From Lysobacterales bacterium (GTDB lineage Bacteria > Pseudomonadota > Gammaproteobacteria > Xanthomonadales > Xanthomonadaceae), in NCBI GenBank assembly GCA_020442545.1, contig JAGRJX010000103.1:1-7585 (forward strand): a stretch of DNA of 7,585 nucleotides. The letters run 5' to 3'. The position numbers and the translations under genes were made by a program. Positions 1-7,100 of the stretch are shown piece by piece. Each line of letters opens with the position of its first letter. Position 1 is the first letter of the stretch. The notes under the pieces are model-generated. The model searched no databases and had not been told where the DNA came from. It was given only the letters and a program-made list of their open reading frames with translations.

Positions 1-366
1 GCGGCGAGACTGCTGCAGCCGGATGGGTGCCTGATCAGCGTCGGGCTCAACCCATGGAGCCTCTGGTCGTGGCGATGGCGAGGTCGAGGCCTTCAGGCAA
101 GGACACAGGGGAAGACCGGACGCCTGATCGAAGGTGCGGGCCTGACGCTGCTTCGACGCTTCCAGCTGGGGCCGGTTTCGCCGTTCGATTTGGCTGATCT
201 GCCGCGCGCGCCGGGGCAGCGTACGTCGTTCACCAGCGGACTACGTGCGGGCTATGCCTGGTGCGCGCGCAAGCGGGTGCAGACGCTGACACCGGACGTC
301 AGCGCGGCACGCCGTCGTGCACGGCTGGTCGGGGGCAGGACGGAGGCGGCGCCGAATGCCGGCTGA
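1..366 (+). CDS. SAM-dependent methyltransferase, YafS-like, C-terminal part (5' end outside window)
   Basis: The frame is open from base 1 to a TGA at 364-366, leaving 121 visible residues. The visible N-terminus, LLQPDGCLISVGLNPWSLW at residues 4-22, resembles the late Rossmann strand region of class I methyltransferases ('L-x-P-x-G-x-L-x-x-x-G-x-NPWS-LW'). It is followed by a basic stretch, a turn reading GRLIEGAGLTLLRRFQLGP, and a late segment with YAWCARKRVQTLTP, which fits the end of the YafS-like family found beside rnhA in many gammaproteobacteria. The SAM-binding motif I lies upstream of the window, so activity cannot be judged and the substrate is unknown. The last 11 bases overlap the start of rnhA, so the two are probably co-transcribed and translationally coupled. 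The family call rests partly on position next to rnhA-dnaQ and partly on the NPWSLW segment. Confidence 0.8.
   Translation, partial: AARLLQPDGCLISVGLNPWSLWSWRWRGRGLQARTQGKTGRLIEGAGLTLLRRFQLGPVSPFDLADLPRAPGQRTSFTSGLRAGYAWCARKRVQTLTPDVSAARRRARLVGGRTEAAPNAG
342..346 (+). promoter_or_regulatory. Ribosome binding site deciding the rnhA start
   Basis: GGAGG lies 9 bases upstream of the ATG at 356, inside the end of the methyltransferase gene. It supports the start at 356 over the upstream in-frame ATG at 317, which would add an Arg-rich, family-atypical 13-residue extension (MHGWSGAGRRRRR). Confidence 0.75.
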
Positions 367-826
367 TACCCCGTCGCGTCACGCCGTCGTCATCCATACC
401 GATGGCGCCTGTCTCGGCAATCCCGGTCCCGGCGGCTGGGGCGCGGTGCTGGCATCGGGCCGGCGCCTGCGCGAGCTTAGCGGCGGCGAGGCCGAGACCA
501 CCAACAATCGTATGGAACTGATGGCGGCGATCATGGCGCTGGAGGCATTGCGTGGTGAATGTGAGGTCGAGCTGCACACCGACTCGCGCTACGTGCAGCA
601 GGGCATCGCCGAGTGGCTGCCAAACTGGAAGCGACGCGGCTGGCGTACCGCTTCCGGCAGCGCGGTGAAGAACGCCGACCTGTGGCAGCGACTGGAGTTG
701 GCCGCCGCGCGGCATCGGATCGACTGGCGCTGGGTCAAGGGGCATGCCGGCAACCCCGGCAACGAACGCGCTGACGCGCTGGCCAGCGAGGCCGCGCGCG
801 ACATCGCCGATGGTGGGGCGCGCTGA
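356..826 (+). CDS. rnhA: Ribonuclease HI
   Basis: Cytoplasmic endonuclease that cuts the RNA strand of RNA-DNA hybrids, used in R-loop clearance and removal of replication primers. The product is 156 residues, close to the 155 of E. coli RNase HI. The four acidic metal-binding residues are all present: D16 in HTDGACLGNPGPGGWG, E54 in TTNNRMEL, D76 in HTDSRYV and D140 in NERADALA. The catalytic-loop histidine is H130 in WVKGHAGNPGNERAD, and the basic protrusion (NWKRRGWRTASG, about residues 90-101) is intact. Numbering is offset by +6 from E. coli. The start at 356 was chosen for its Shine-Dalgarno match and family length. The gene overlaps the methyltransferase by 11 bases and its TGA shares one base with the dnaQ ATG, so it looks like the middle gene of an operon. 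In E. coli rnhA and dnaQ are divergent; here they are co-directional. Confidence 0.98.
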   Translation: MPADTPSRHAVVIHTDGACLGNPGPGGWGAVLASGRRLRELSGGEAETTNNRMELMAAIMALEALRGECEVELHTDSRYVQQGIAEWLPNWKRRGWRTASGSAVKNADLWQRLELAAARHRIDWRWVKGHAGNPGNERADALASEAARDIADGGAR

Positions 827-1551
827 TGCGGCAGGTTGTGCTCGATACGGAAACCACGGGCCTTGACGTGCGTCGCGGTCATCGGGTGATCGAAATCGGC
901 TGCGTGGAATTGATCGAGCGCCGTCCGACCGGCCGTCATTTCCATTGCTATCTCAATCCGGAGCGTGACATCGAGGCCGGTGCCCAGCAGGTGCATGGTC
1001 TCAGCACCGAATTCCTGTCCGACAAGCCGCTGTTTGCCGAGTTGGCCGATGACTTCATCGACTTCATCCGCGATGCCGAGCTGGTGATCCACAACGCCGA
1101 CTTCGACGTGGGCTTTCTCGATGCCGAGCTCGACCGCATGGGCCCGAGCCATGGCCGGGTCGCCGATCACGCGGCGGTCTGCGACTCCCTGGCGATGGCG
1201 CGCGAACGTTTCCCCGGGCAGCGTAATTCGCTGGATGCGCTGTGCCGTCGCTTCGAGATCGACAATTCGCACCGCGAGCTGCATGGTGCGCTGCTCGATG
1301 CGCAGTTGCTTGCGGAAGTATTCCTTGCCCTGACCGCCGGGCAGGGTGCCTTCGAGTTCGATGGTTCAGGCGATGCAGCGATCGACGGCACGCAGGCCGC
1401 GCAGCGGCGGGTGGACTTTTCCTCGGCTGCCCTCCCGCAGGTTCTGGTCAGCGAGCGCGAGCGCGAGGCGCACCAGGCGCGGCTGGCGGCGATCCGCAAG
1501 GTGTCCGGTGTCTGCCTGTGGCCGTCGACGGGTGAACTGGCCGATGACTGA
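826..1551 (+). CDS. dnaQ: DNA polymerase III epsilon subunit (3'-5' proofreading exonuclease)
   Basis: Proofreading subunit of the replicative polymerase core, binding the alpha subunit through its C-terminus. The product has 241 residues, near the 243 of E. coli DnaQ. It is a DEDDh exonuclease: ExoI DTETTG gives D7 and E9, ExoII HNADFDVGFLDAEL gives D94, and ExoIII H-GALL-D gives H153 and D158, all intact. After the exonuclease domain (about 1-170) comes QGAFEF at 173-178, at the position of the E. coli beta-clamp binding motif QTSMAF. A Gly/Asp/Gln-containing linker follows, then a tail (SEREREAHQARLAAIRKVSG, then CLWPS) that aligns well with the E. coli alpha-binding segment. The start codon overlaps the rnhA stop (TGATG), with a purine-rich GGTGGGG at 812-818 as a probable ribosome site. 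It is the last gene of the cluster; a 78-base gap with a possible new promoter follows. Confidence 0.98.
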   Translation: MRQVVLDTETTGLDVRRGHRVIEIGCVELIERRPTGRHFHCYLNPERDIEAGAQQVHGLSTEFLSDKPLFAELADDFIDFIRDAELVIHNADFDVGFLDAELDRMGPSHGRVADHAAVCDSLAMARERFPGQRNSLDALCRRFEIDNSHRELHGALLDAQLLAEVFLALTAGQGAFEFDGSGDAAIDGTQAAQRRVDFSSAALPQVLVSEREREAHQARLAAIRKVSGVCLWPSTGELADD

Positions 1552-1594
1552 GGCATCTCGAGGTAACGGCTGCGCGGCACTGCGTCCGATCAAG

Positions 1595-1600
1595 CATAAT
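1595..1600 (+). promoter_or_regulatory. Possible -10 element of a kinase promoter
   Basis: CATAAT, a 5/6 match to the sigma-70 -10 consensus, stands out in the GC-rich gap between dnaQ and the kinase. No good -35 is visible: TGCGCG at 1571-1576, 18 bases upstream, is poor. If used, transcription would begin near 1607 and leave a leader of roughly 20 bases before the GTG. Read-through from dnaQ is the alternative. Confidence 0.3.
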
Positions 1601-1629
1601 TCGCCCGTCACCCTGAAAACGGCCGCCGC

Positions 1630-3096
1630 GTGAACACGACCGTCCTGCTCAAATCCGTCGATATCGACATCCCCGGCTACCGCATCCTGCGACCGCTGGG
1701 TGAAGGCGGCATGGCCTCGGTATTCCTCGCCGTGCAGGAATCGCTGGATCGCGAAGTCGCGCTCAAGGTGATGGCGCCGGCGCTGTCGGCCAACGCCGAA
1801 TTCGCTGAGCGCTTCCTGCAGGAAGGGCAGATCACCGCCAAGCTCAGCCACCCGAACCTGGTGACGATCTACGACATCGGTTCGCATGGCAGCGTCTACT
1901 ACCTCGCCGCCGAGTACATTCCCGGCGGCACGCTGCGGCAGCGCATCGATGCCGGCAAGCTCACCGTGGCACAGGCGCTGGACGTGGCCGTGGACATCGC
2001 CCGTGGGCTCGACTACGCGCACGAAAAGGGCATCGTCCATCGCGACGTGAAGCCGGGCAACGTGCTGTTCCGTGCTGATGGCACGGCCGTGCTGGCGGAT
2101 TTCGGCATCGCCAAGGCAATCGGTGCCACCGGCGGCATGACCGTCGCCGGATCTTCGATTGGCACGCCCGACTACATGAGCCCGGAGCAGGCGCAGGGCG
2201 GGCCACTGCTGGATGGCCGCTCGGATATCTACAGCCTGGGTGCCGTGCTGTTCGAGATGCTCAGCGGCAAGCAGCCCTACGAATCATCCGACCCGTTCAC
2301 CGTCGCGCTGATGCACGTCACCCAGCCCATTCCCGAACTGCCCGAGAAGGCAGCCTGGCTGCAGCCGCTGGTGGACAGCCTGATGGCGAAGTCGCCGGAA
2401 TCCCGGGCGTCGAATGGCGAGCAGTTCATCCGCCAGATGGAGGCACTGCTGGCTGCCGCACCGGAAGCCGAAAATCTGCACGTCGATACCGAACCGCGCA
2501 AGCGGCAAACGCGGCTGAGCCGGCCGGATCGGCATCAGGCGACACGCGCCTCGTCGTCGGCCAATGGTGCCAGGCGCGGTCTCTGGCTGGGCGCGCTGAT
2601 CGCCGTTGGCTTGATCGGCGGCGGGCTTGGCTGGTATTTCCTGCGCGCTGCAGGCGACGCGACGCCGCCCACGACGCCTCCCGCCGTGACGGGCAACCCG
2701 ACAAGCGGTGACTCGCCAGACAGTTCGCCTCCGATCATCCCGCTCGAACCGAAGCCCGCCGGAGAAACCGACCTTGGCATACTGCTGGAGAAGGCGGATG
2801 CCTACTACCAGCACGGCACCAAGGATCAGTTCGGTGATCGCCTGGTGTTCCCGGAGGACGACAGCGCCGCCGGCCTCTATCGGCAGGTGCTGAAGGCCGA
2901 GCCGGACAATGAGCGGGCCCTGCAAGGCATCAGCAACATCGCCGGCTTCTATCTTGACAGCGCAAGCCGGCTTTGCGACCGCCAGCTGTGGACCTCATGC
3001 ATCACCACCATCGACCAGGGTCTGTCGGTGCAACCGGGAAATGCGGACCTGAAGGCGCTGCGAGGCATGGCGGAAAAACGCTCGCGCGGCAATTGA
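1630..3096 (+). CDS. Membrane-anchored PknB-type serine/threonine protein kinase with TPR-like C-terminal domain
   Basis: 488-residue eukaryotic-type (Hanks) kinase. The domain at about 17-275 has the Gly-rich loop GEGGMASV (24-31), the ATP lysine K46 in VALKVM, a likely helix-C glutamate E65, the catalytic loop HRDVKPGN (D139, K141, N144), the DFG metal site (D157) and GTPDYMSPEQ (178-187) at the end of the activation segment. The activation loop (163-179) is rich in Thr/Ser, fitting autophosphorylation. HRD has arginine before the aspartate (RD kinase). A basic juxtamembrane linker (about 290-316) leads to one transmembrane helix (317-338), a Pro/Thr/Ser-rich stretch (339-381) and a TPR-like extracytoplasmic tail (382-488) holding C449 and C457. 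The GTG start is the only option: an in-frame TAA lies at 1597-1599, and the first internal ATG codon (M28) would remove half the Gly-rich loop. There is no clear Shine-Dalgarno. It converges with a PP2C phosphatase, its likely opposing enzyme. Substrates and ligand are unknown. Confidence 0.95.
   Translation: MNTTVLLKSVDIDIPGYRILRPLGEGGMASVFLAVQESLDREVALKVMAPALSANAEFAERFLQEGQITAKLSHPNLVTIYDIGSHGSVYYLAAEYIPGGTLRQRIDAGKLTVAQALDVAVDIARGLDYAHEKGIVHRDVKPGNVLFRADGTAVLADFGIAKAIGATGGMTVAGSSIGTPDYMSPEQAQGGPLLDGRSDIYSLGAVLFEMLSGKQPYESSDPFTVALMHVTQPIPELPEKAAWLQPLVDSLMAKSPESRASNGEQFIRQMEALLAAAPEAENLHVDTEPRKRQTRLSRPDRHQATRASSSANGARRGLWLGALIAVGLIGGGLGWYFLRAAGDATPPTTPPAVTGNPTSGDSPDSSPPIIPLEPKPAGETDLGILLEKADAYYQHGTKDQFGDRLVFPEDDSAAGLYRQVLKAEPDNERALQGISNIAGFYLDSASRLCDRQLWTSCITTIDQGLSVQPGNADLKALRGMAEKRSRGN
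2773..3093 (+). other. TPR-like extracytoplasmic domain of the kinase
   Basis: Residues 382-488 of the kinase lie beyond the single transmembrane helix and should face the periplasm. They look mostly helical. The segments GLYRQVLKAEPDNERALQGI and SCITTIDQGLSVQPGNADLK have the TPR-like pattern of a helix ending in P-x-N/D-x-x-A/L. Two cysteines at 449 and 457 could form a disulfide in the periplasm. Actinobacterial and firmicute PknB kinases carry PASTA repeats here; none are visible. The domain boundaries are estimates made by eye. Confidence 0.5.
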
Positions 3097-3171
3097 CGAG
3101 TGATTTGCAAGACCGCGTATTCTGCTGCCGGTTTCAGGCAACAGCTTGCGGCAGGACCGCGATAGCAGGCT
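3097..3171 (+). other. Convergent intergenic gap between kinase and phosphatase
   Basis: 75 bases separate the two stop codons. There is a loose inverted repeat CTGCCG (3125-3130) / CGGCAG (3149-3154) with an 18-base loop and no T-tract on either strand, so a rho-independent terminator is not supported. An imperfect direct repeat, GCAAGACCGCG at 3107-3117 and GCAGGACCGCG at 3151-3161 (10 of 11 identical), is also present. Termination of these facing genes may rely on Rho or on the weak hairpin. Confidence 0.4.
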
Positions 3172-3873
3172 TCAGCTGTTTCGCAGCAACAGCACCGTGA
3201 TGTTGTCGGAGCCACCGCCGTCCAGCGCGGCCACTACCAGGTGCTCGACGCATTCCTGTGCCGACAGTTCCTTTTTTCCGAGGATTGCCTCGATGTCGGC
3301 ATCGCTGACCTCTTCGGTGAGGCCGTCGCTGCACAGCAGCAGCTGCATGCCGGGCTTGAGTTCGCCGGTGATGGTTTCGACGTTCAGGCTTTCCGGGTCG
3401 GTCACGCCCAGCGCCTGCGTCACCACGTTGCGATGCGGGTGGCTGCGCGCCTGCTCGGAAGTGATCGCACCCTGGTCGATCAGCTCCTGCACGTAGCTGT
3501 GATCCTGCGACAACTGCATCAGGTGACCATTCCAGAGATAGACGCGGCTATCGCCGACCCAGGATACCTCGAAGCGGCTGCCATCGATGCGTGTGGCTGC
3601 GATGGTGGTGCCCATCGGCAGCCCTTCGGCCCGGCGCCGCGAGTGCGCGATGATTTCCTCGTCGGCGCGATGGATGGCCTCCGCGAGCGGGCGTCCGCCG
3701 CTGACCTCGCGAACCACCGTATCGCGCGCCAGCGCACTGGCAACTTCGCCGAACTCGTGCCCGCCCATGCCGTCGGCAACCAGCCAAAGGCCCAGCGAGC
3801 CGTCGGCATAGTAGGTGTCTTCGTTGTGTTCGCGGCGGAGGCCGACGTGGCTCTGATGCCCGAATTCGATCAT
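3172..3873 (-). CDS. PP2C-family (PPM) serine/threonine protein phosphatase
   Basis: Metal-dependent phosphatase of 233 residues, the size of the single-domain bacterial PP2Cs (PrpC, PstP and Stp1 catalytic types). All usual motifs are present: R-x-x-NED at 14-19 (E18, D19), VADGMGGHEFGE at 32-43 (metal ligand D34), the WVGDSRVYLW strand at 105-114, DHSYVQELIDQGAIT at 124-138, LCSDGLTEEV at 180-189 (D183) and GGSDNITVLLL at 220-230 (D223, N224). No transmembrane segment is seen, so it is cytoplasmic and would act on phosphoproteins at the membrane's inner face. The start at 3873 is backed by AAGGA on the minus strand (bases 3879-3883, 5-base spacer) and by the typical N-terminus, which runs straight into the first motif. 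It converges on the Ser/Thr kinase and very probably reverses that kinase's autophosphorylation and substrate phosphorylation. It has its own 292-base upstream region, so separate transcription from the autotransporter is likely. Confidence 0.96.
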   Translation of the reverse strand: MIEFGHQSHVGLRREHNEDTYYADGSLGLWLVADGMGGHEFGEVASALARDTVVREVSGGRPLAEAIHRADEEIIAHSRRRAEGLPMGTTIAATRIDGSRFEVSWVGDSRVYLWNGHLMQLSQDHSYVQELIDQGAITSEQARSHPHRNVVTQALGVTDPESLNVETITGELKPGMQLLLCSDGLTEEVSDADIEAILGKKELSAQECVEHLVVAALDGGGSDNITVLLLRNS

Positions 3874-3902
3874 GCGTGTCCTTGATTGCGACCCGTGGTC
3901 AC

Positions 3903-3927
3903 GAGCCGGTCCGCTGCGGACCGGCTC
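3903..3927. repeat. Near-perfect 25-base palindrome (stem-loop 1)
   Basis: GAGCCGGTCCGC at 3903-3914 and its exact reverse complement GCGGACCGGCTC at 3916-3927 flank a single central T. In practice the stem would close with about 11 base pairs around a three-base loop. It lies about 30 bases upstream of the phosphatase start, so a minus-strand transcript could carry it as a leader hairpin. A REP-like dispersed repeat, or a transcription-ending hairpin for the autotransporter unit, are alternatives. No T-run follows on the minus strand. Confidence 0.75.
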
Positions 3928-3932
3928 CGCGA

Positions 3933-3951
3933 TGCCGGGTTTGACCCGGCA
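3933..3951. repeat. 19-base inverted repeat (stem-loop 2), REP-like
   Basis: TGCCGGGT (3933-3940), a TTG loop (3941-3943) and ACCCGGCA (3944-3951) give a perfect 8-bp stem. The ATGCCGGG...CCCGGCA palindrome style is of a kind commonly dispersed between genes in high-GC proteobacteria (recalled, not searched). It sits 5 bases from stem-loop 1, so the pair could be one composite REP/BIME-like unit. Confidence 0.65.
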
Positions 3952-4136
3952 CCGTCGTTGCGGATTGCCGGATCATGCCGCGACCGCGGAAGGCATCGCA
4001 AGTCGCGCGTTGATGCGGCGTGATCCCGATCCCGAAACCGGCCCGTGGCAATCGTCCCTGCCCACTCCAAACGGGAAACGGAGCATCACCCGTTCGCCGG
4101 ACACGCACCTCGCGACCGTCCGCACGCACCCGCCTG

Positions 4137-4164
4137 CCGGCATGCACGTCTGTCAGCATGCCGG
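4137..4164 (-). terminator. Hairpin directly after the autotransporter stop, possible terminator
   Basis: CCGGCATGC (4137-4145) and GCATGCCGG (4156-4164) form a perfect 9-bp stem with a 10-base loop, starting one base past the TGA of the minus-strand autotransporter gene. The position suits a terminator or an mRNA 3'-end stabiliser. There is no T-tract downstream on the minus strand, so an intrinsic terminator is not certain. Confidence 0.45.
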
Positions 4165-4165
4165 G

Positions 4166-7100
4166 TCAGAACTCGAAACGCAGACCGAGCGACAGCGTTC
4201 CCTGGCTGATGCCGGATGCGCCAATCAGGTGCTCGTAGCTGACAAAACCGGACCGTCCGTTGGCCCATAGCGCCGATAGCCCGATACCGAGCCGGTAGTA
4301 GTCACGATCCAGTGGCGTGCCGCGAATCTCGAACGGTGTCCGCGTCGGATCGGCGAGGAAGTGGGCGACGACGTGCTGCGGATCATCCTGCAGCTGGTGC
4401 TCCCATTCCAGACTCAAGCTCGGCATCAGTACGCCCCAGTCGGTACTGATCGCCCGACTGGCCTTGCCTCCCAGGACCAGCATGGCCGCATCCACGTCGC
4501 GCGCCGCCACCGCCAGACCCAGGCCGCTGCCGGCTCCGCTGCCGGGCAGTGATTCCTGGTAGGCATCGAAGCTGACCCGTGCCCAGCTGGCGCGCAAATA
4601 GGGGCCGATGCTCCAGGCGCCTTTCTGGAAGTCGCGTCCGAAGGACAGCGCGGCATACGACTGATCGCCGCTGCTGCTTGCCTGCGCGACCTGGTCGACA
4701 CGGGTAATGCCGCCGCTGCCGGCAATCTGGTACGCGATCCGGCGCTGCATGTCGTAGTCGTTGCTGCCCCAGTTGAGTACCGCGTCGACATACCAGTTGT
4801 GCGTGTTGAACCAGGTGGTGTAACCGGAAACGCTCCAGCCGCGCATGTCGACGCGGCCCTGGTCATCGCCAAGGCTGTTGTCCTGGCGTGTGTAGCCCAG
4901 CGCCACACCAGCAAACCAGTGGTCGTTGACCCGGTAGTCGACGCCGGCGGTGAGGCCGCTGGTGTCGTAGTCGTATTGCGGCCGCGATCGCCCGCCGTCG
5001 GAATCACCGCGACCCAGCGTGCCGTTGGCGAAGAAGCCCCAGCGGCTGAAGTCGGTACCGGTTTCGCCGTCACCTGCCTCTGGCAACAGGGCCAGCGGCA
5101 TGATCCCGCTGCTGTTCGCCAGCGAAAGGCCATCGAGACTCAGCGGCTGTTGTCGCCCGGCGCGCAGCGCGTTGAGGCGCTGATTGATATTGCCGAACTG
5201 GGTCGAGGCTGCGAGAAGCGCGGAATGCGCCTGCACCAGCGCGGTGTCCTGCATCATCTCGTCCAGGGCATGCACCACGTCGTCGGGATGGTCTCCGGCG
5301 TTATCCAGCAGCTCCAGGCAGCGCTCCAGCAGGTCGTGCTGTTCGGGAGTGTGGCTGTCCATCGCCAACAGCGCGGGGCACAGTGTGTCGATGGCAACGG
5401 CGACTTCGTGCTCGTCGTCGGTGAGGTCGAGAATGTTGGCAACGCCGCCGTTCAGCGTGAAGCTGACCGCCAGCTCTGGCGAGCCGTGAACGGCCACATT
5501 GACGACGGCTGTGCCCGAAATCGCGACCTGCGCCACGTTGCTGCTCTGCCCGTCGCTGCCGGTACTGGTGCTGGCGGCTGACAGGCTGCCGTTGTCGATG
5601 CTCCAGTCCAGCGCAACGCCGGACAAGGGCTCGTCGTCGCCATCCAGCGTCTCGACCACCAGCGGTGCCGATGGCGACGTTGTCGGAATCTGCTGGCCAT
5701 CACCCGACACGATGCGCAGCATGGCCGCCGGTGGTGTGTTGTAGCCGGTTGCATTGAAGAGCAGCGTGGGACCGCCTGCTATTTCAGCCCTCACCACATT
5801 GTTGCCGGGCGCGGGACCCAGTCGCAGCCGCACCCGGGCCTGGCCGTCGCCGTCGGTCGGTGTCGTGGTGGCGCTGAGACTTCCTCCACCCTCGATCACC
5901 TGCCAGTGGATGTCGACGCCAGTCAGCGACTTGGCGATGGGGGACACCGGCGGTGCGATGGAAACCACGAAGTCCTCGGGCAGTTCACTGCCGGTCAGTC
6001 CGCTCTGGCCATCACCCCCCTGCTGGATCAGCTGCGGAACGTATGCCGTCACTTCAAAATCGCGGTAAATATCGCCACCGGTCAGGCTGGCACGTATGGT
6101 CGAGGCACCGGCGGCAGCGCCAAACCGGAACGTCATGGCGGCGAATCCGCCGCCCTCGGTGCTGCTGCTGACACCGTCCACACTGGCATCGCCGCCGATA
6201 ACCTCCCAGTACACGGTCGCATCGTCGATTGGTGCGCCGTCGCCATCGGTCAGTGACACCACCAGAGGGTTGTCGCCTGCGGTGGTGATGGGTCCGTTCT
6301 GGTGATCGCCGGCGTGGATCTCCAGATGCACGATGGACGACGGTGGCGCCACGTCCAGATGGAAGTACACCGGCCCGGCAGGGGGATCCTCGGAGCTGGC
6401 ACTGACCACCACCGGTCCAACGCCGGTGCCGAAGCTGATACCGACCCTCGCCAGGCCACCGGCATCGGTGCCGCTGTGGCTGTCGGTCAGTGTGGCATCA
6501 CCACTTTCGACGGCCCAGGCGATCTGACCGCCGCCAAACGGTGAACCGTCGAGAAGCAGCTGCACCACAAGGTCGTCGCCGGTGCTCCCGGGAGACGCCA
6601 CCTGACCATCGCCACCTTCAATCGACAGCGACGCGGGGGCAAGCGCTGACAGCGTGAATTCCTCGTAGGCGGCGGGAACATCGGCACGTTCGGCGCGAAC
6701 GACAATGGTCCCTGCAGCGGTTGCCACCAGTCCCATGCCGGTGTATCCACTGCTGTCTGTCAGCGTGCTCGCGGCATCCAGCTGCGCGGCACCCTGCAAC
6801 ACCGACCAGTTCACGGTGACGTTGGCCTCCGGCGTACCGGCGCCGGTTCGCGCCAGCACCCGCAATGGCATCGCGATGCGATCACCCACGGTCAGCGTCT
6901 GGTTGTCGCCGGAATTCACCGATGGTTTGTTCAGTATTCCCGGTGCGGGGGTCGCGAAGCTGAAACCGTAGGTCGCCAGCAGCTCATTGCCGTTGGACGG
7001 AATGCCGTCCGGGTCGTAGATCACCGACATTGCGCTGGGGAAGCTGCCGGCCTGGTCGGCGCTGAAACTTGCCGTTGCGACACCGCCCGCACCAGTCACC

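Larger units (their letters stand above)
3874..4165. other. 292-base intergenic region rich in inverted repeats
   Basis: No gene is supported here; the short open frames lack family-like sequence. It holds two strong adjacent stem-loops (3903-3927 and 3933-3951), a spaced inverted repeat GCGATGCC (3929-3936) / GGCATCGC (3992-3999) that encloses the second stem-loop, and a third hairpin at 4137-4164 next to the autotransporter stop. The 9-mer ATGCCGGGT occurs twice, at 3932-3940 and 4158-4166. The phosphatase promoter should be here on the minus strand, but I could not pick out convincing -35/-10 boxes. The stretch 4000-4136 shows no recognisable element. Confidence 0.6.

Noticed and set aside
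317..355. Upstream ATG giving a 169-residue RNase HI
   Set aside because: It adds an Arg-rich 13-residue extension within the methyltransferase frame; the ATG at 356 has a good Shine-Dalgarno and gives the usual family length.
1552..1629. tRNA gene after dnaQ, as near dnaQ in some enterobacteria
   Set aside because: The 78-base gap shows no cloverleaf arms or T-loop consensus.
299..2040. Long minus-strand open frames opposite rnhA, dnaQ and the kinase (299-745, 589-1284, 1366-2040)
   Set aside because: They are antisense shadows typical of high-GC codon use; their translations show no domain-like pattern and they oppose clearly recognised genes.
1630..3873. Type VI secretion PpkA/PppA regulatory pair
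   Set aside because: No other type VI genes are visible and the kinase layout (short TPR-like tail, no VWA domain) is generic, so the link is not supported.
3874..4165. Small genes in the intergenic region (for example 3872-4270 plus, 3899-4159 minus)
   Set aside because: They run through palindromic sequence, lack family-like residues and have no convincing ribosome site.
4799..5581. 260-residue plus-strand open frame opposite the autotransporter
   Set aside because: It is antisense to the confidently assigned barrel and linker, with no recognisable motif; the same holds for 3241-3885 opposite the phosphatase.
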